Below, in pieces: positions 1 to 7,065 of a stretch of 64,000 nt of DNA. Both the position numbers and the translations under genes were made by a program. Position 1 is the first letter of the stretch. Every line of letters starts with the position of its first letter. Source of the stretch: Clostridium polynesiense (GTDB taxonomy: Bacteria; Bacillota; Clostridia; Clostridiales; Clostridiaceae); assembly GCF_000820705.1 (NCBI RefSeq), contig NZ_CCXI01000142.1, forward strand, positions 62,001-126,000, given 5' to 3'. The notes under the pieces are model-generated. The model saw only the letters and a list, made by a program, of their open reading frames with translations, had not been told where the DNA came from and searched no databases.

Positions 1-6
1 AAAATT

Positions 7-168
7 ATGATTAAATTTAGAAAAATTACTCAGGAAGAATTTGAAAAAGATGCAAAAGCACATGGGTATACCAAAATTAGTTTAAATGTATTTAATTTTA
101 ATGAAAAGCACATTCTTTATATGTACTCAGTGGATACAAGCCTTCTAAAGTATTTGATGGACATATGA
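7..168 (+). pseudogene. GNAT acetyltransferase remnant (C-terminal piece)
   Basis: A 53-codon reading frame begins MIKFRKITQEEF and contains a segment like GYTKISLNVFNFNE, which resembles the late beta-strand of GNAT N-acetyltransferases just before the usual LYxKLGF motif. Here that motif is replaced by an unrelated tail (ILYMYSVDTSLLKY) and a stop. The normal N-terminal three quarters of a GNAT domain are absent unless they lie left of the window, and the piece has its own ATG. I read it as a decayed fragment. The family assignment rests on one short motif. Confidence 0.4.
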
Positions 169-262
169 TTATGGAAAAAGATATTAATATATAAAAGACA
201 TAGTATAATATTTAATGTAATAGATATCTATGAATTTGAAAGGTTATTATAAGGAAAGAATA

Positions 263-526
263 ATGAATGATATTAATACAAACCAACTGATATTAAACTT
301 AGAAAAGTTGCATACAACTGACTTAGGAATTGGACGAATTAAAAAAAATCTTTCTTTGGATGTAGAGGATGTTGTGAATTGGTGCAGAGAAAAAATACAG
401 AATCCTAATGCTTCCTTAATGAGAAAGGGCAAAAACTGGTATGTAAATATAGACAATTGTGAAATAACTATAAATGCTTATAGCTATACAATTATCACAG
501 CCCATAAGATAAAAAATAGATTTTAG
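263..526 (+). CDS. DUF3781-like small protein
   Basis: The frame is open from 230, but the ATG at 263 is preferred because AAGGAA lies about seven bases before it; this gives an 87-residue protein beginning MNDINTNQLI. The central part (LGIGRIKKNLSLDVEDVVNWC) and the end (KGKNWYVNIDNCEITINAYSYTIITAH) match my memory of DUF3781, a short family of unknown function in Firmicutes. No signal peptide or membrane segment is seen. The gene stands in a run of small plus-strand genes with no obvious pathway. Confidence 0.6.
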   Translation: MNDINTNQLILNLEKLHTTDLGIGRIKKNLSLDVEDVVNWCREKIQNPNASLMRKGKNWYVNIDNCEITINAYSYTIITAHKIKNRF

Positions 527-604
527 CTTTGAAACAGAGAGATAAGTTTATAAAGACTATAATCTCCTACACCAATAATTGATTATAAAATCGGAGGAAT
601 AGAA

Positions 605-1327
605 ATGGCAGTTGATAGATATAAGGATGGCAGTATCTCAATTAAAAGCAATAATGGTTTAACTGTTATAAGTAAAATAATAGGTGAATCAAATGATAAA
701 CAGGAAGAAAGGTTCCGATTATGGGTGGAAGACTGTGCAAAATTAGTAACTGCGTGCCCTCACACAATTAAGGAAACAGAACAATATTTTTTAGATAACT
801 GTGATGCTGTGCTTATTGAAGCAAAGGATAGACGCATGAAGAGTTTTCAATCCAATGTTATTATGAACTACTGCAAAGATAAATTAGAGCATCAGGCACC
901 AGAGTTTTCCTTTGACATGTCCGATGAGGAAATGGAGAAATGGCGCAAAGAAGAGAATTCTATGCGTCAGGAGGCTATGAATTCTTCTCCTGAACAGTTT
1001 GGACTTAATATTCGTGGGTACTGTTTGCCCCATACAGAGCGTAATTTAATTTTTTATGAGGAAGCTTATCAGGAAGCACAAAAATCAATGAAACATTCTA
1101 ATAATAAACTAAAGCAAATTGAAATGCAGGATATTTGTTTTTTCTTTGAGGAGACCACGGGACACTGTCAGTCCAGTGGCGGCGGCCGCAGCCTAATGAA
1201 TCAATTGATTGCTTTTATGGGTGTAGGAGAAGAAGATATCAAAAAACGAAGTGCCCGTTTCTTAGGATATATCAGTGCTCTGAGCGAGATGGGTGATTTA
1301 CCCCGTTTAGATACTTTAGATACATAG
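605..1327 (+). CDS. Hypothetical protein, 240 aa
   Basis: I do not recognise the family. A GGAGG site stands eight bases before the ATG, so the start is well supported. The protein is soluble, acidic in the middle (FDMSDEEMEKWRKEE) and contains several cysteines, a histidine/cysteine-containing stretch (ETTGHCQSSGGGRS, about residues 184-197) and a C-terminal helix-rich segment. The Gly-Gly-Gly-Arg turn and nearby His/Cys could be a ligand or metal site, but that is speculation. It lies 78 bases after the DUF3781-like gene on the same strand and may be co-transcribed. Confidence 0.6.
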   Translation: MAVDRYKDGSISIKSNNGLTVISKIIGESNDKQEERFRLWVEDCAKLVTACPHTIKETEQYFLDNCDAVLIEAKDRRMKSFQSNVIMNYCKDKLEHQAPEFSFDMSDEEMEKWRKEENSMRQEAMNSSPEQFGLNIRGYCLPHTERNLIFYEEAYQEAQKSMKHSNNKLKQIEMQDICFFFEETTGHCQSSGGGRSLMNQLIAFMGVGEEDIKKRSARFLGYISALSEMGDLPRLDTLDT

Positions 1328-1450
1328 AATTAGGGAAACAAAAAGATTTTATCAATCTTATTATACTCAGGTACAAATTATATTTACAAAACATCACAGA
1401 TAGAAAACCATGGAATAAAATGTAATGATCAATATTTTTGAAGAAGGAAA

Positions 1451-1828
1451 ATGATGTTATTTAATAGAGTAGAACCCACCTTTGATAATGAACCAATCGA
1501 TGCTGTTATAGATTCAATAAAAGAAATCGATAATAAACTACCTGTTTGGAGATTTTTTGAGAATGTATTTCTTAATAAGCCTGATAGCATTAAAATTGTA
1601 ATTTATAATATCGAAGGAGAACCAGCAATAAAAAAATTAAATCTTGATGGCGAAATAATAAAATACACCTATATTTCAGATGGAAGCATTAAAGAATATA
1701 TGGGAAATGGCTTTAAAAAAACAAGATACGGCTCTGATATAAATTATGATTTATATCAAAACGATAAGTTTATCGTAAATATGATAGCTTATACGAATTA
1801 TGATAAACTGATAAATACTCATAATTAG
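1451..1828 (+). CDS. Hypothetical protein, 125 aa
   Basis: This is a small soluble protein with beta-rich character (SIKIVIYNIEGEPAIKKLNLDGE). AGAAGGAAA precedes the start, where two ATG codons are adjacent (1451 and 1454). The pattern of a short strand followed by a YNxEGxPxI-type turn faintly recalls DUF4362, but not enough for a call. There is no signal peptide. It is the last plus-strand gene before the convergent carB gene. Confidence 0.5.
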   Translation: MMLFNRVEPTFDNEPIDAVIDSIKEIDNKLPVWRFFENVFLNKPDSIKIVIYNIEGEPAIKKLNLDGEIIKYTYISDGSIKEYMGNGFKKTRYGSDINYDLYQNDKFIVNMIAYTNYDKLINTHN

Positions 1829-2109
1829 AGAACTTCTACAAGTATATGTAAATAATATACAAGGCATTATGGAATATAAAAACTCTTACCGGAGTTACTA
1901 CAATTATAATTTTAAAGAAATTCCTCCGGAATTTCCTCCTTCATTTTAAATTCCCAATTTTTAATTATCTTTTCTGACCTGTTCTCCCTGCTTTCCACTC
2001 TCTCACTTCTCACCTCTGACATCTGACCTCTCAAATCTGACTTCTTAAATAAAGATGCCCCAAGGTCAATCCCATCCCCGGAGCATCAATTTATAATTAT
2101 TATTTATTT
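1829..2109. other. Intergenic region with pyrimidine-rich tract
   Basis: No gene is seen. Bases 1967-2045 are almost entirely pyrimidine on the plus strand, with the word TCTGAC or CTGAC recurring (about 1974, 2016, 2023 and 2037). A small inverted repeat AAATTCC/GGAATTT lies at about 1918-1934. The carB terminator hairpin occupies the right part. Confidence 0.5.
2045..2087 (-). terminator. Terminator after carB
   Basis: Read on the minus strand, GATGCTCCGGGG pairs with CCTTGGGGCATC (12 pairs including G-U wobbles) around a 10-base loop and is followed by TTTATTT. It lies 22 bases past the carB stop. Confidence 0.7.
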
Positions 2110-4263
2110 TTACAGTGGATAAATTTCTAATCCTTCTGTACTTTCCTTATCCTTATATACCTTAGCAGTTTCTACTAAAGCCCTCAAGGTATCCATAGTG
2201 GTTATTACCTCTATGTTCTTTTCTATGGCGGTTCTTCTTATGACAAAGCCGTCTCTGTGAGAATTATTTCCCTTGGTAGGAGTGTTTACTACAAGGTCAA
2301 CCTCCATATTTTTTATGGTATCTAAAATATTTGGTTCACCATCTTTAATTTTATTTACTTCTCTTACTTCAATACCTGCTGACCTTAAGCTTTCTGCAGT
2401 TCCTTTTGTGCTCACAAAGCTGTAGCCCAGCTCTTTAAGCTCCTTAGCTATACTTATAAATTCATCCTTTTGATGGTCATCTATAGTAGCTAATATGAGA
2501 GAGGTTTTCTTTTTAAGCTCCATGCCTGCTGCAAGGAAGCCTTTATATAACGCCTCATTTAAAGTTCTTCCAACTCCTAATACCTCTCCTGTGGATTTCA
2601 TTTCCGGTCCTAAGGAAACCTCTACCCTTGGAAGCTTTTGAGTGGAAAACACAGGAACCTTCACTGAAACTATATCAGGCTCTTTGTATATGTTTGTTCC
2701 ATATCCGATATCCTTAAGCTTTTCGCCCATCATAACCCTTGTGGCAAGCTCCACTATAGGCACTCCGCTGACCTTGCTTATATAAGGTACCGTTCTGCTG
2801 GCTCTAGGGTTAACCTCTATAACATAAAGCTTACCTTTAAATTCTATGAACTGAATGTTTATCATACCCTTTATGCCTATTTCTATAGCAAGCTTCTTAG
2901 TATAATCAAGGACCTCTTCTCTGATTTTTTCAGAAACGTTCTGTGCAGGATACATGGTTATGCTGTCTCCGGAGTGAACTCCTGCCCTTTCTAAGTGTTC
3001 CATAACACCGGGGATAAGTATTTCCTCTCCGTCGCAGATAGCGTCCACTTCTATTTCTCTTCCCATAAGATATTTATCTATGAGCACAGGATTTTTCTTG
3101 TCCTTTTCAAAGGCATTTTTAAGATAATATTTAAGCTCTTTTTCGTTATAGGTAATTTCCATTCCCTGTCCGCCAAGTACGTAGGAAGGTCTTATAAGCA
3201 CAGGGTATCCCAGGCTTTCCCCCTCTTTTAATCCGCTTTCAATGTTCCATACTGCAGTACCCTTAGGTCTTTCTATATTAAGCTTTTCAAGAAGAGCTTC
3301 AAACTTTTCTCTGTCTTCTGCTGCATCTATCTGATCGGAATCGGTACCCAGTATTTTTATATTCTTTTCCTTTAAGAACTTAGCAAGCTTTATAGCCGTT
3401 TGCCCTCCAAATTGAAGTATTACTCCATGAGGCTTTTCCTTATCTATGATATTTAAAACCTCCTCCTCAGTGAGGGGCTCAAAATACAGCTTATCTGATA
3501 TATCAAAATCCGTACTTACAGTTTCAGGATTGTTGTTTATTATTATGGTTTCAATGCCCATCTTTTTAAGGGCTTTAACGGCGTGTACTGAAGCATAGTC
3601 AAATTCTATTCCCTGCCCTATTCTTATAGGACCGGAGCCTATTACAACCACCTTTTCCTTATTGCTTACCTCTACCTCGTCAAAGGTGTTATAGGTGGAG
3701 TAGAAGTATGGAGTTAAAGCTTCAAACTCTCCTGCACAGGTATCTACCATGTTGTATACAGGATGAATGTCCCACTTTCTTCTAAGCTTATATACTTCGT
3801 CAGGACTTACCTTTAAGAAATCTCCTATCCCTTTATCAGAGAAGCCCATGCTCTTAAGCTTATAAAGCATATCTCTGGAAACCTCATCTATGGTAAGGCT
3901 TTTAAGCTCCTCTTCTCTGTCCACTATATTTTTTATCTTTCTTACAAAGAAGCTGTCTATTCCTGTGATTTGAGATATCATCTCTTCCCTGTAGTTTCTT
4001 CTTATCATTTCAGCCAGGGCAAATATCCTTTCATCGTCCGGTGACATAACTCTTTTCTTTAAGTCTTCTAAGGACAGCTTTGTCATTCCTTTATGCTCTA
4101 AGGTGTATTTTCCAAGCTCTAAGGAACGGATAGCCTTCAAAAAGGCTGCTTCAAAATTGCTTCCTATAGCCATGACTTCTCCCGTAGCCATCATCTTAGT
4201 GCCTAAAAATCTATCTGCATTGTTGAATTTATCAAAAGGCCATTTTGGTATTTTAACCACCAC
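2110..4263 (-). CDS. carB: carB 3' part: oligomerisation, second ATP-grasp and MGS-like domains
   Basis: The 717 residues start [13 protein letters not shown], the linker after the first ATP-grasp domain. In order they hold the oligomerisation domain, the second pre-ATP-grasp domain ([20 protein letters not shown]), the carbamate kinase ATP-grasp domain ([28 protein letters not shown]) and the C-terminal MGS-like allosteric domain ([12 protein letters not shown] onwards, about the last 140 residues). All motifs look intact, which argues that decay, if real, is recent. The frame opens on an internal GTG without a binding site and would be translated only by re-initiation or if the frameshift is an assembly error. 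Confidence 0.85.
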   Translation of the reverse strand: MVVKIPKWPFDKFNNADRFLGTKMMATGEVMAIGSNFEAAFLKAIRSLELGKYTLEHKGMTKLSLEDLKKRVMSPDDERIFALAEMIRRNYREEMISQITGIDSFFVRKIKNIVDREEELKSLTIDEVSRDMLYKLKSMGFSDKGIGDFLKVSPDEVYKLRRKWDIHPVYNMVDTCAGEFEALTPYFYSTYNTFDEVEVSNKEKVVVIGSGPIRIGQGIEFDYASVHAVKALKKMGIETIIINNNPETVSTDFDISDKLYFEPLTEEEVLNIIDKEKPHGVILQFGGQTAIKLAKFLKEKNIKILGTDSDQIDAAEDREKFEALLEKLNIERPKGTAVWNIESGLKEGESLGYPVLIRPSYVLGGQGMEITYNEKELKYYLKNAFEKDKKNPVLIDKYLMGREIEVDAICDGEEILIPGVMEHLERAGVHSGDSITMYPAQNVSEKIREEVLDYTKKLAIEIGIKGMINIQFIEFKGKLYVIEVNPRASRTVPYISKVSGVPIVELATRVMMGEKLKDIGYGTNIYKEPDIVSVKVPVFSTQKLPRVEVSLGPEMKSTGEVLGVGRTLNEALYKGFLAAGMELKKKTSLILATIDDHQKDEFISIAKELKELGYSFVSTKGTAESLRSAGIEVREVNKIKDGEPNILDTIKNMEVDLVVNTPTKGNNSHRDGFVIRRTAIEKNIEVITTMDTLRALVETAKVYKDKESTEGLEIYPL

Positions 4264-4268
4264 ATAAT

Positions 4269-5318
4269 CTAAAGAGGCTCAAAGCAGGCATAGGTTTTTT
4301 TAGTTACTGCATTTTTTATTTCATCTAAGGTGTAGCCTAAAGCTATCTTTGCTGCTACCTTTGCTATTGGGTAGCCTGTGGCTTTTGAAGCTAAGGCTGA
4401 TGATCTGCTCACCCTTGGGTTTATCTCTATAACTCCATAGTCATAGCTATGAGGATTTAAAGCAAACTGTACGTTACAGCCTCCTTCAATGCCTATGGCA
4501 TTTATTATGTCTATAGAGGCTGTTCTAAGCATCTGATATTCTCTGTCGCTTAAGGTTTGGCTTGGTGCTACTACTATGCTGTCTCCGGTATGTATCCCTA
4601 CGGGATCCACATTTTCCATGTTGCATATGGTGATGCAGTTTCCTGCAGAGTCCCTCATTACCTCGTACTCAATTTCCTTCCAGCCCTTAACGCTTTTTTC
4701 AATAAGCACCTGTCCAATGGCACTTAATTGAAGTCCCTGCTGAAGTATCTTTATAAGCTCCTCTTCATTTTCAGCTATTCCGCCTCCTGTACCTCCTAAG
4801 GTATAGGCAGGTCTCACTATAACTGGGTAACCAATCTTTCTGCTGAAGGCTTTTCCCTCTTCTAAAGTGGTTATTATTTCACTTTCAATGGAGGGCTGAC
4901 CTATTTTATTCATTTCTTCTCTGAAAAGCTCTCTGTCTTCCCCTTTTTTAATGGCTTCAATGGAAGTTCCTATGACCTTTACATCATATTTATCCAGTAT
5001 ATTTTTTTCGTAAAGCTCCACTGCAAGATTAAGTCCTGTCTGTCCTCCCACTCCTGCAAGAAGGCTGTCCGGTCTTTCCTTTTCTATGACCTTTTCAACA
5101 AATTCACAGGTGAGAGGCTCTATGTATATTTTATGAGCAACCTCTTTATCTGTCATTATGGTGGCAGGGTTACTGTTTATTAACACAACCTCTACCCCTT
5201 CTTCCTTAAGGGCTTCGCAGGCTTGAGTTCCAGAATAATCAAACTCAGCAGCCTGTCCTATTACTATAGGGCCTGACCCTATTACCAGCACTTTCTTTAT
5301 ATCTCTATTTAATGGCAT
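4269..5318 (-). CDS. carB: carB 5' part: N-terminal ATP-grasp domain
   Basis: The 349 residues start [30 protein letters not shown], the standard CarB N-terminus, with GGAGG ahead of the ATG. They cover the first pre-ATP-grasp domain and the carboxyphosphate ATP-grasp domain, including [13 protein letters not shown] and the [19 protein letters not shown] segment. This half normally makes carboxyphosphate and then carbamate from bicarbonate, ATP and ammonia delivered by CarA. The frame stops immediately after the ATP-grasp domain because of the frameshift, so alone it would lack the carbamoyl-phosphate-forming half and the ammonia tunnel exit. Confidence 0.85.
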   Translation of the reverse strand: MPLNRDIKKVLVIGSGPIVIGQAAEFDYSGTQACEALKEEGVEVVLINSNPATIMTDKEVAHKIYIEPLTCEFVEKVIEKERPDSLLAGVGGQTGLNLAVELYEKNILDKYDVKVIGTSIEAIKKGEDRELFREEMNKIGQPSIESEIITTLEEGKAFSRKIGYPVIVRPAYTLGGTGGGIAENEEELIKILQQGLQLSAIGQVLIEKSVKGWKEIEYEVMRDSAGNCITICNMENVDPVGIHTGDSIVVAPSQTLSDREYQMLRTASIDIINAIGIEGGCNVQFALNPHSYDYGVIEINPRVSRSSALASKATGYPIAKVAAKIALGYTLDEIKNAVTKKTYACFEPL

Positions 5319-5395
5319 TATACTACCTCCAAATTATTCGAATTATTATCTGCAGCTTTATCCTTAATTTCTTGAAATCCCATGAACCTTTATAA

Positions 5396-6439
5396 TTAAA
5401 GCTCTAAGAATCTATCAAAGATTCCCTCTGCATCCTTAGGTCCCGGGCAGGCCTCAGGATGGAACTGAACGCTGTATATAGGAAGTGTGTTATGCTTCAT
5501 TCCCTCTACAGTACCATCGTTGACACTTATATGAGTTGCCGTTGTGTCCTTTGGAAGCTCACTTACAAAATAGCCGTGGTTTTGAGAGGTTATATACACT
5601 TTACCCTGCTCAAGGCTCTTTACCGGATGATTGCAGCCTCTATGTCCAAACTTCAGCTTTTCAGTTTTTCCTCCCATGGCAAGAGCCAAAAGCTGATGAC
5701 CAAGGCATATTCCTGCTATAGGCTTTTTACCTATAAGCTCTTTAATGTTTTCAATTACTTTTCTTAAATCTGATGGATCCCCAGGACCGTTAGATAAGAA
5801 TATCAAATCCGGATCAGCCTTTAAAATTTCCTCTGCTTTTGTATCTGCAGGGAATACTGTAATTTTGCAGTTTCTCTTTTTGAAGCTTCGTATTATGTTT
5901 TCTTTTATTCCAAAATCCATTACAGCTACATGCTTTCCTTCACCATCTATAGTAAAGGCTTCCTTACAAGTAACCTGCATCACCGCATCCTCGTTAGTGA
6001 AGTCTTTAAGCTTTTCCTTTATATAATCCTCACTAAGCTCCTCTAAGGTAATGATTCCTTTCATGGTTCCTGTGCTTCTTAAAACCTTTGTAAGGGCTCT
6101 GGTATCTATATTTTCTAATGCCATTATTTTATTGTTTCTTAAATAATCCTCCAGCTTAATTTCACATCTGAAGTTATTTGGATAATCACAGGCTTCTCTC
6201 ACTATAAAGCCTCTAACCTTTGGACTCTGTGATTCTCCATCCTCTAAGTTTAAGCCGTAATTTCCAATGAGAGGATAAGTCATAGTGACTATCTGTCCGT
6301 AGTAGGAAGGATCCGTTAGGACCTCCTGATATCCTGTAATTCCTGTGTTAAAAACCACTTCTCCTACAGTTTCCTTCAGGTATCCCAGCGCATTTCCCTG
6401 AAAAACCATACCATTTTCTAAAATCAATTTTGCTTTCAT
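5396..6439 (-). CDS. carA: Carbamoyl-phosphate synthase small subunit
   Basis: CarA hydrolyses glutamine and passes ammonia to CarB for carbamoyl phosphate, the precursor of pyrimidines and arginine. The 347 residues have the CPSase small-chain N-terminal domain (FQGNALGYLKETVGEVVFNTGITGYQEVLTDPSY) and a class I glutamine amidotransferase domain with the nucleophile cysteine in GICLGHQ and the His/Glu pair in FHPEACPGP. Length is normal. GGAGG precedes the ATG. It is the first gene of a carA-carB pair, separated by 77 bases, and its leader carries a PyrR-type attenuator, which points to control by pyrimidine supply. Confidence 0.95.
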   Translation of the reverse strand: MKAKLILENGMVFQGNALGYLKETVGEVVFNTGITGYQEVLTDPSYYGQIVTMTYPLIGNYGLNLEDGESQSPKVRGFIVREACDYPNNFRCEIKLEDYLRNNKIMALENIDTRALTKVLRSTGTMKGIITLEELSEDYIKEKLKDFTNEDAVMQVTCKEAFTIDGEGKHVAVMDFGIKENIIRSFKKRNCKITVFPADTKAEEILKADPDLIFLSNGPGDPSDLRKVIENIKELIGKKPIAGICLGHQLLALAMGGKTEKLKFGHRGCNHPVKSLEQGKVYITSQNHGYFVSELPKDTTATHISVNDGTVEGMKHNTLPIYSVQFHPEACPGPKDAEGIFDRFLEL

Positions 6440-6467
6440 TTATTTAACCTCCAGAATAATCAAAATA

Positions 6468-6513
6468 AAAGGATAATTAAGAGAATACTACACTATTCCC
6501 TGAATTATCCTTT
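6468..6513 (-). terminator. carA leader attenuator terminator
   Basis: On the minus strand AAAGGATAATT pairs with AATTATCCTTT, and an inner AGGGAATA pairs with TATTCTCT, giving a hairpin of about 19 pairs followed by TATTTTGATT. It ends about 28 bases before the carA ATG. Its position inside the leader, downstream of the PyrR-like site, marks it as the attenuator. Confidence 0.8.
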
Positions 6514-6582
6514 ACAGCCTATTTTAAGGTTAATAAATATTTGATTTTGACAAAACTGTGCACCACAAAAAATCATAGTCAT

Positions 6583-6612
6583 TGCTATCCCCTTTCTGGC
6601 CTCACTGGACCA
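6583..6612 (-). promoter_or_regulatory. PyrR-binding leader element
   Basis: Minus-strand sequence GGTCCAGTGAGGCCAGAAAG, followed by GGGATAGC, matches the known PyrR anti-antiterminator element (TCCAGAGAGGCT then AAGG). In pyr leaders, PyrR with UMP stabilises this hairpin and allows the downstream terminator to form. The match is by memory of the consensus; one A is replaced by T in the GAGAGG box. Confidence 0.75.
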
Positions 6613-6658
6613 ATTTAAAGTATATTTTGTACTTCAATTATTTTTTCTTTTATAAAGA

Positions 6659-6687
6659 ATTTTAATTCAAGATTATTATCATGTCAA
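6659..6687 (-). promoter_or_regulatory. carA promoter
   Basis: On the minus strand TTGACA (6682-6687) and TAAAAT (6659-6664) are separated by exactly 17 bases, a near-consensus housekeeping promoter. Transcription would start near 6650 and include the PyrR element and the attenuator. Confidence 0.8.
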
Positions 6688-6695
6688 TAGGGGGA

Positions 6696-6760
6696 TGGTG
6701 CCAGGCACGTGACAAGTGACAAAAATTAGATTTTTGTCACTTGTCACGTGCCTGGCACCA
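6696..6760. repeat. REP palindrome copy A (perfect 31-bp inverted repeat)
   Basis: Two 31-base arms (6696-6726 and 6730-6760) are perfect reverse complements around TAG. Each arm contains GGTGCCAGGCAC joined to GTGACAAGTGACAAA. This is the longest and most perfect copy in the window and uses the CACGTGACA variant. It starts nine bases upstream of the carA -35 box, between the divergent carA and amiE-like genes. Confidence 0.9.
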
Positions 6761-6817
6761 CAATTTTAAATAAACTGTTAAAATTGTGTAATTCAGCCTT
6801 TTTTGCGTATGCTTTTA

Positions 6818-6846
6818 TTGACCTTATAATGGTATTTTAGTAATAT
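6818..6846 (+). promoter_or_regulatory. Promoter of the muropeptide-recycling cluster
   Basis: TTGACC (6818-6823), a 17-base spacer and TAATAT (6841-6846) form a good promoter on the plus strand. It predicts a 5' leader of about 210 bases before the gene at 7066. Confidence 0.6.
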
Positions 6847-6887
6847 ATATTATGAAATTAAAAATATAATTAAATTTATATGAAATT

Positions 6888-6961
6888 TTTAAAGTTTTCC
6901 GGAGACTTTAAAGGAGATTAACAGGACATGCGCTAAAGGTAGTTATACTTTTAGCTTTTTT
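6888..6961 (+). promoter_or_regulatory. Leader with two hairpins, the second terminator-like
   Basis: The first hairpin pairs TTTAAAGT (6888-6895) with ACTTTAAA (6905-6912). The second pairs GCTAAAGGTA (6932-6941) with TACTTTTAGC (6946-6955) around GTTA and is followed by six T. This looks like a leader attenuator or uncharacterised cis-acting RNA. I do not recognise a known riboswitch class. Confidence 0.5.
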
Positions 6962-7065
6962 ATAACCTGAATTTTAGTTTCAATACATATCATTATATAC
7001 AACCTACATAATTCACTTGCAACAACCAAATATTTATAAAGATGAATTTTAAGGAGGTATAGGCA

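Larger units (their letters stand above)
2110..5318 (-). pseudogene. carB: carB, carbamoyl-phosphate synthase large subunit, frameshifted
   Basis: The two reading frames 4269-5318 and 2110-4263 are the two parts of one carB gene. The first ends ...YACFEP then L and a stop, and the second starts inside the sequence that normally continues as [14 protein letters not shown]. Adding one base between 4274 and 4275 restores P-T-L-D-Y-V-V-V with no other change and yields 1,069 residues, the usual length of CarB. The second frame has no ribosome binding site; its apparent start is an internal GTG. Either the gene is a recent pseudogene or the assembly lacks one base. If real, the carA attenuator would control a pathway with no working synthase unless another copy exists. 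Confidence 0.85.

Noticed and set aside
4263-4280. Programmed frameshift in carB
   Set aside because: No slippery heptamer or downstream pseudoknot is seen, and carB is not known to use frameshifting; a missing base is simpler.
6918-6961. Known riboswitch before the amiE-like gene
   Set aside because: I could not match the conserved bases of c-di-GMP, preQ1, purine, SAM or lysine classes; only the hairpin and T-run are certain.
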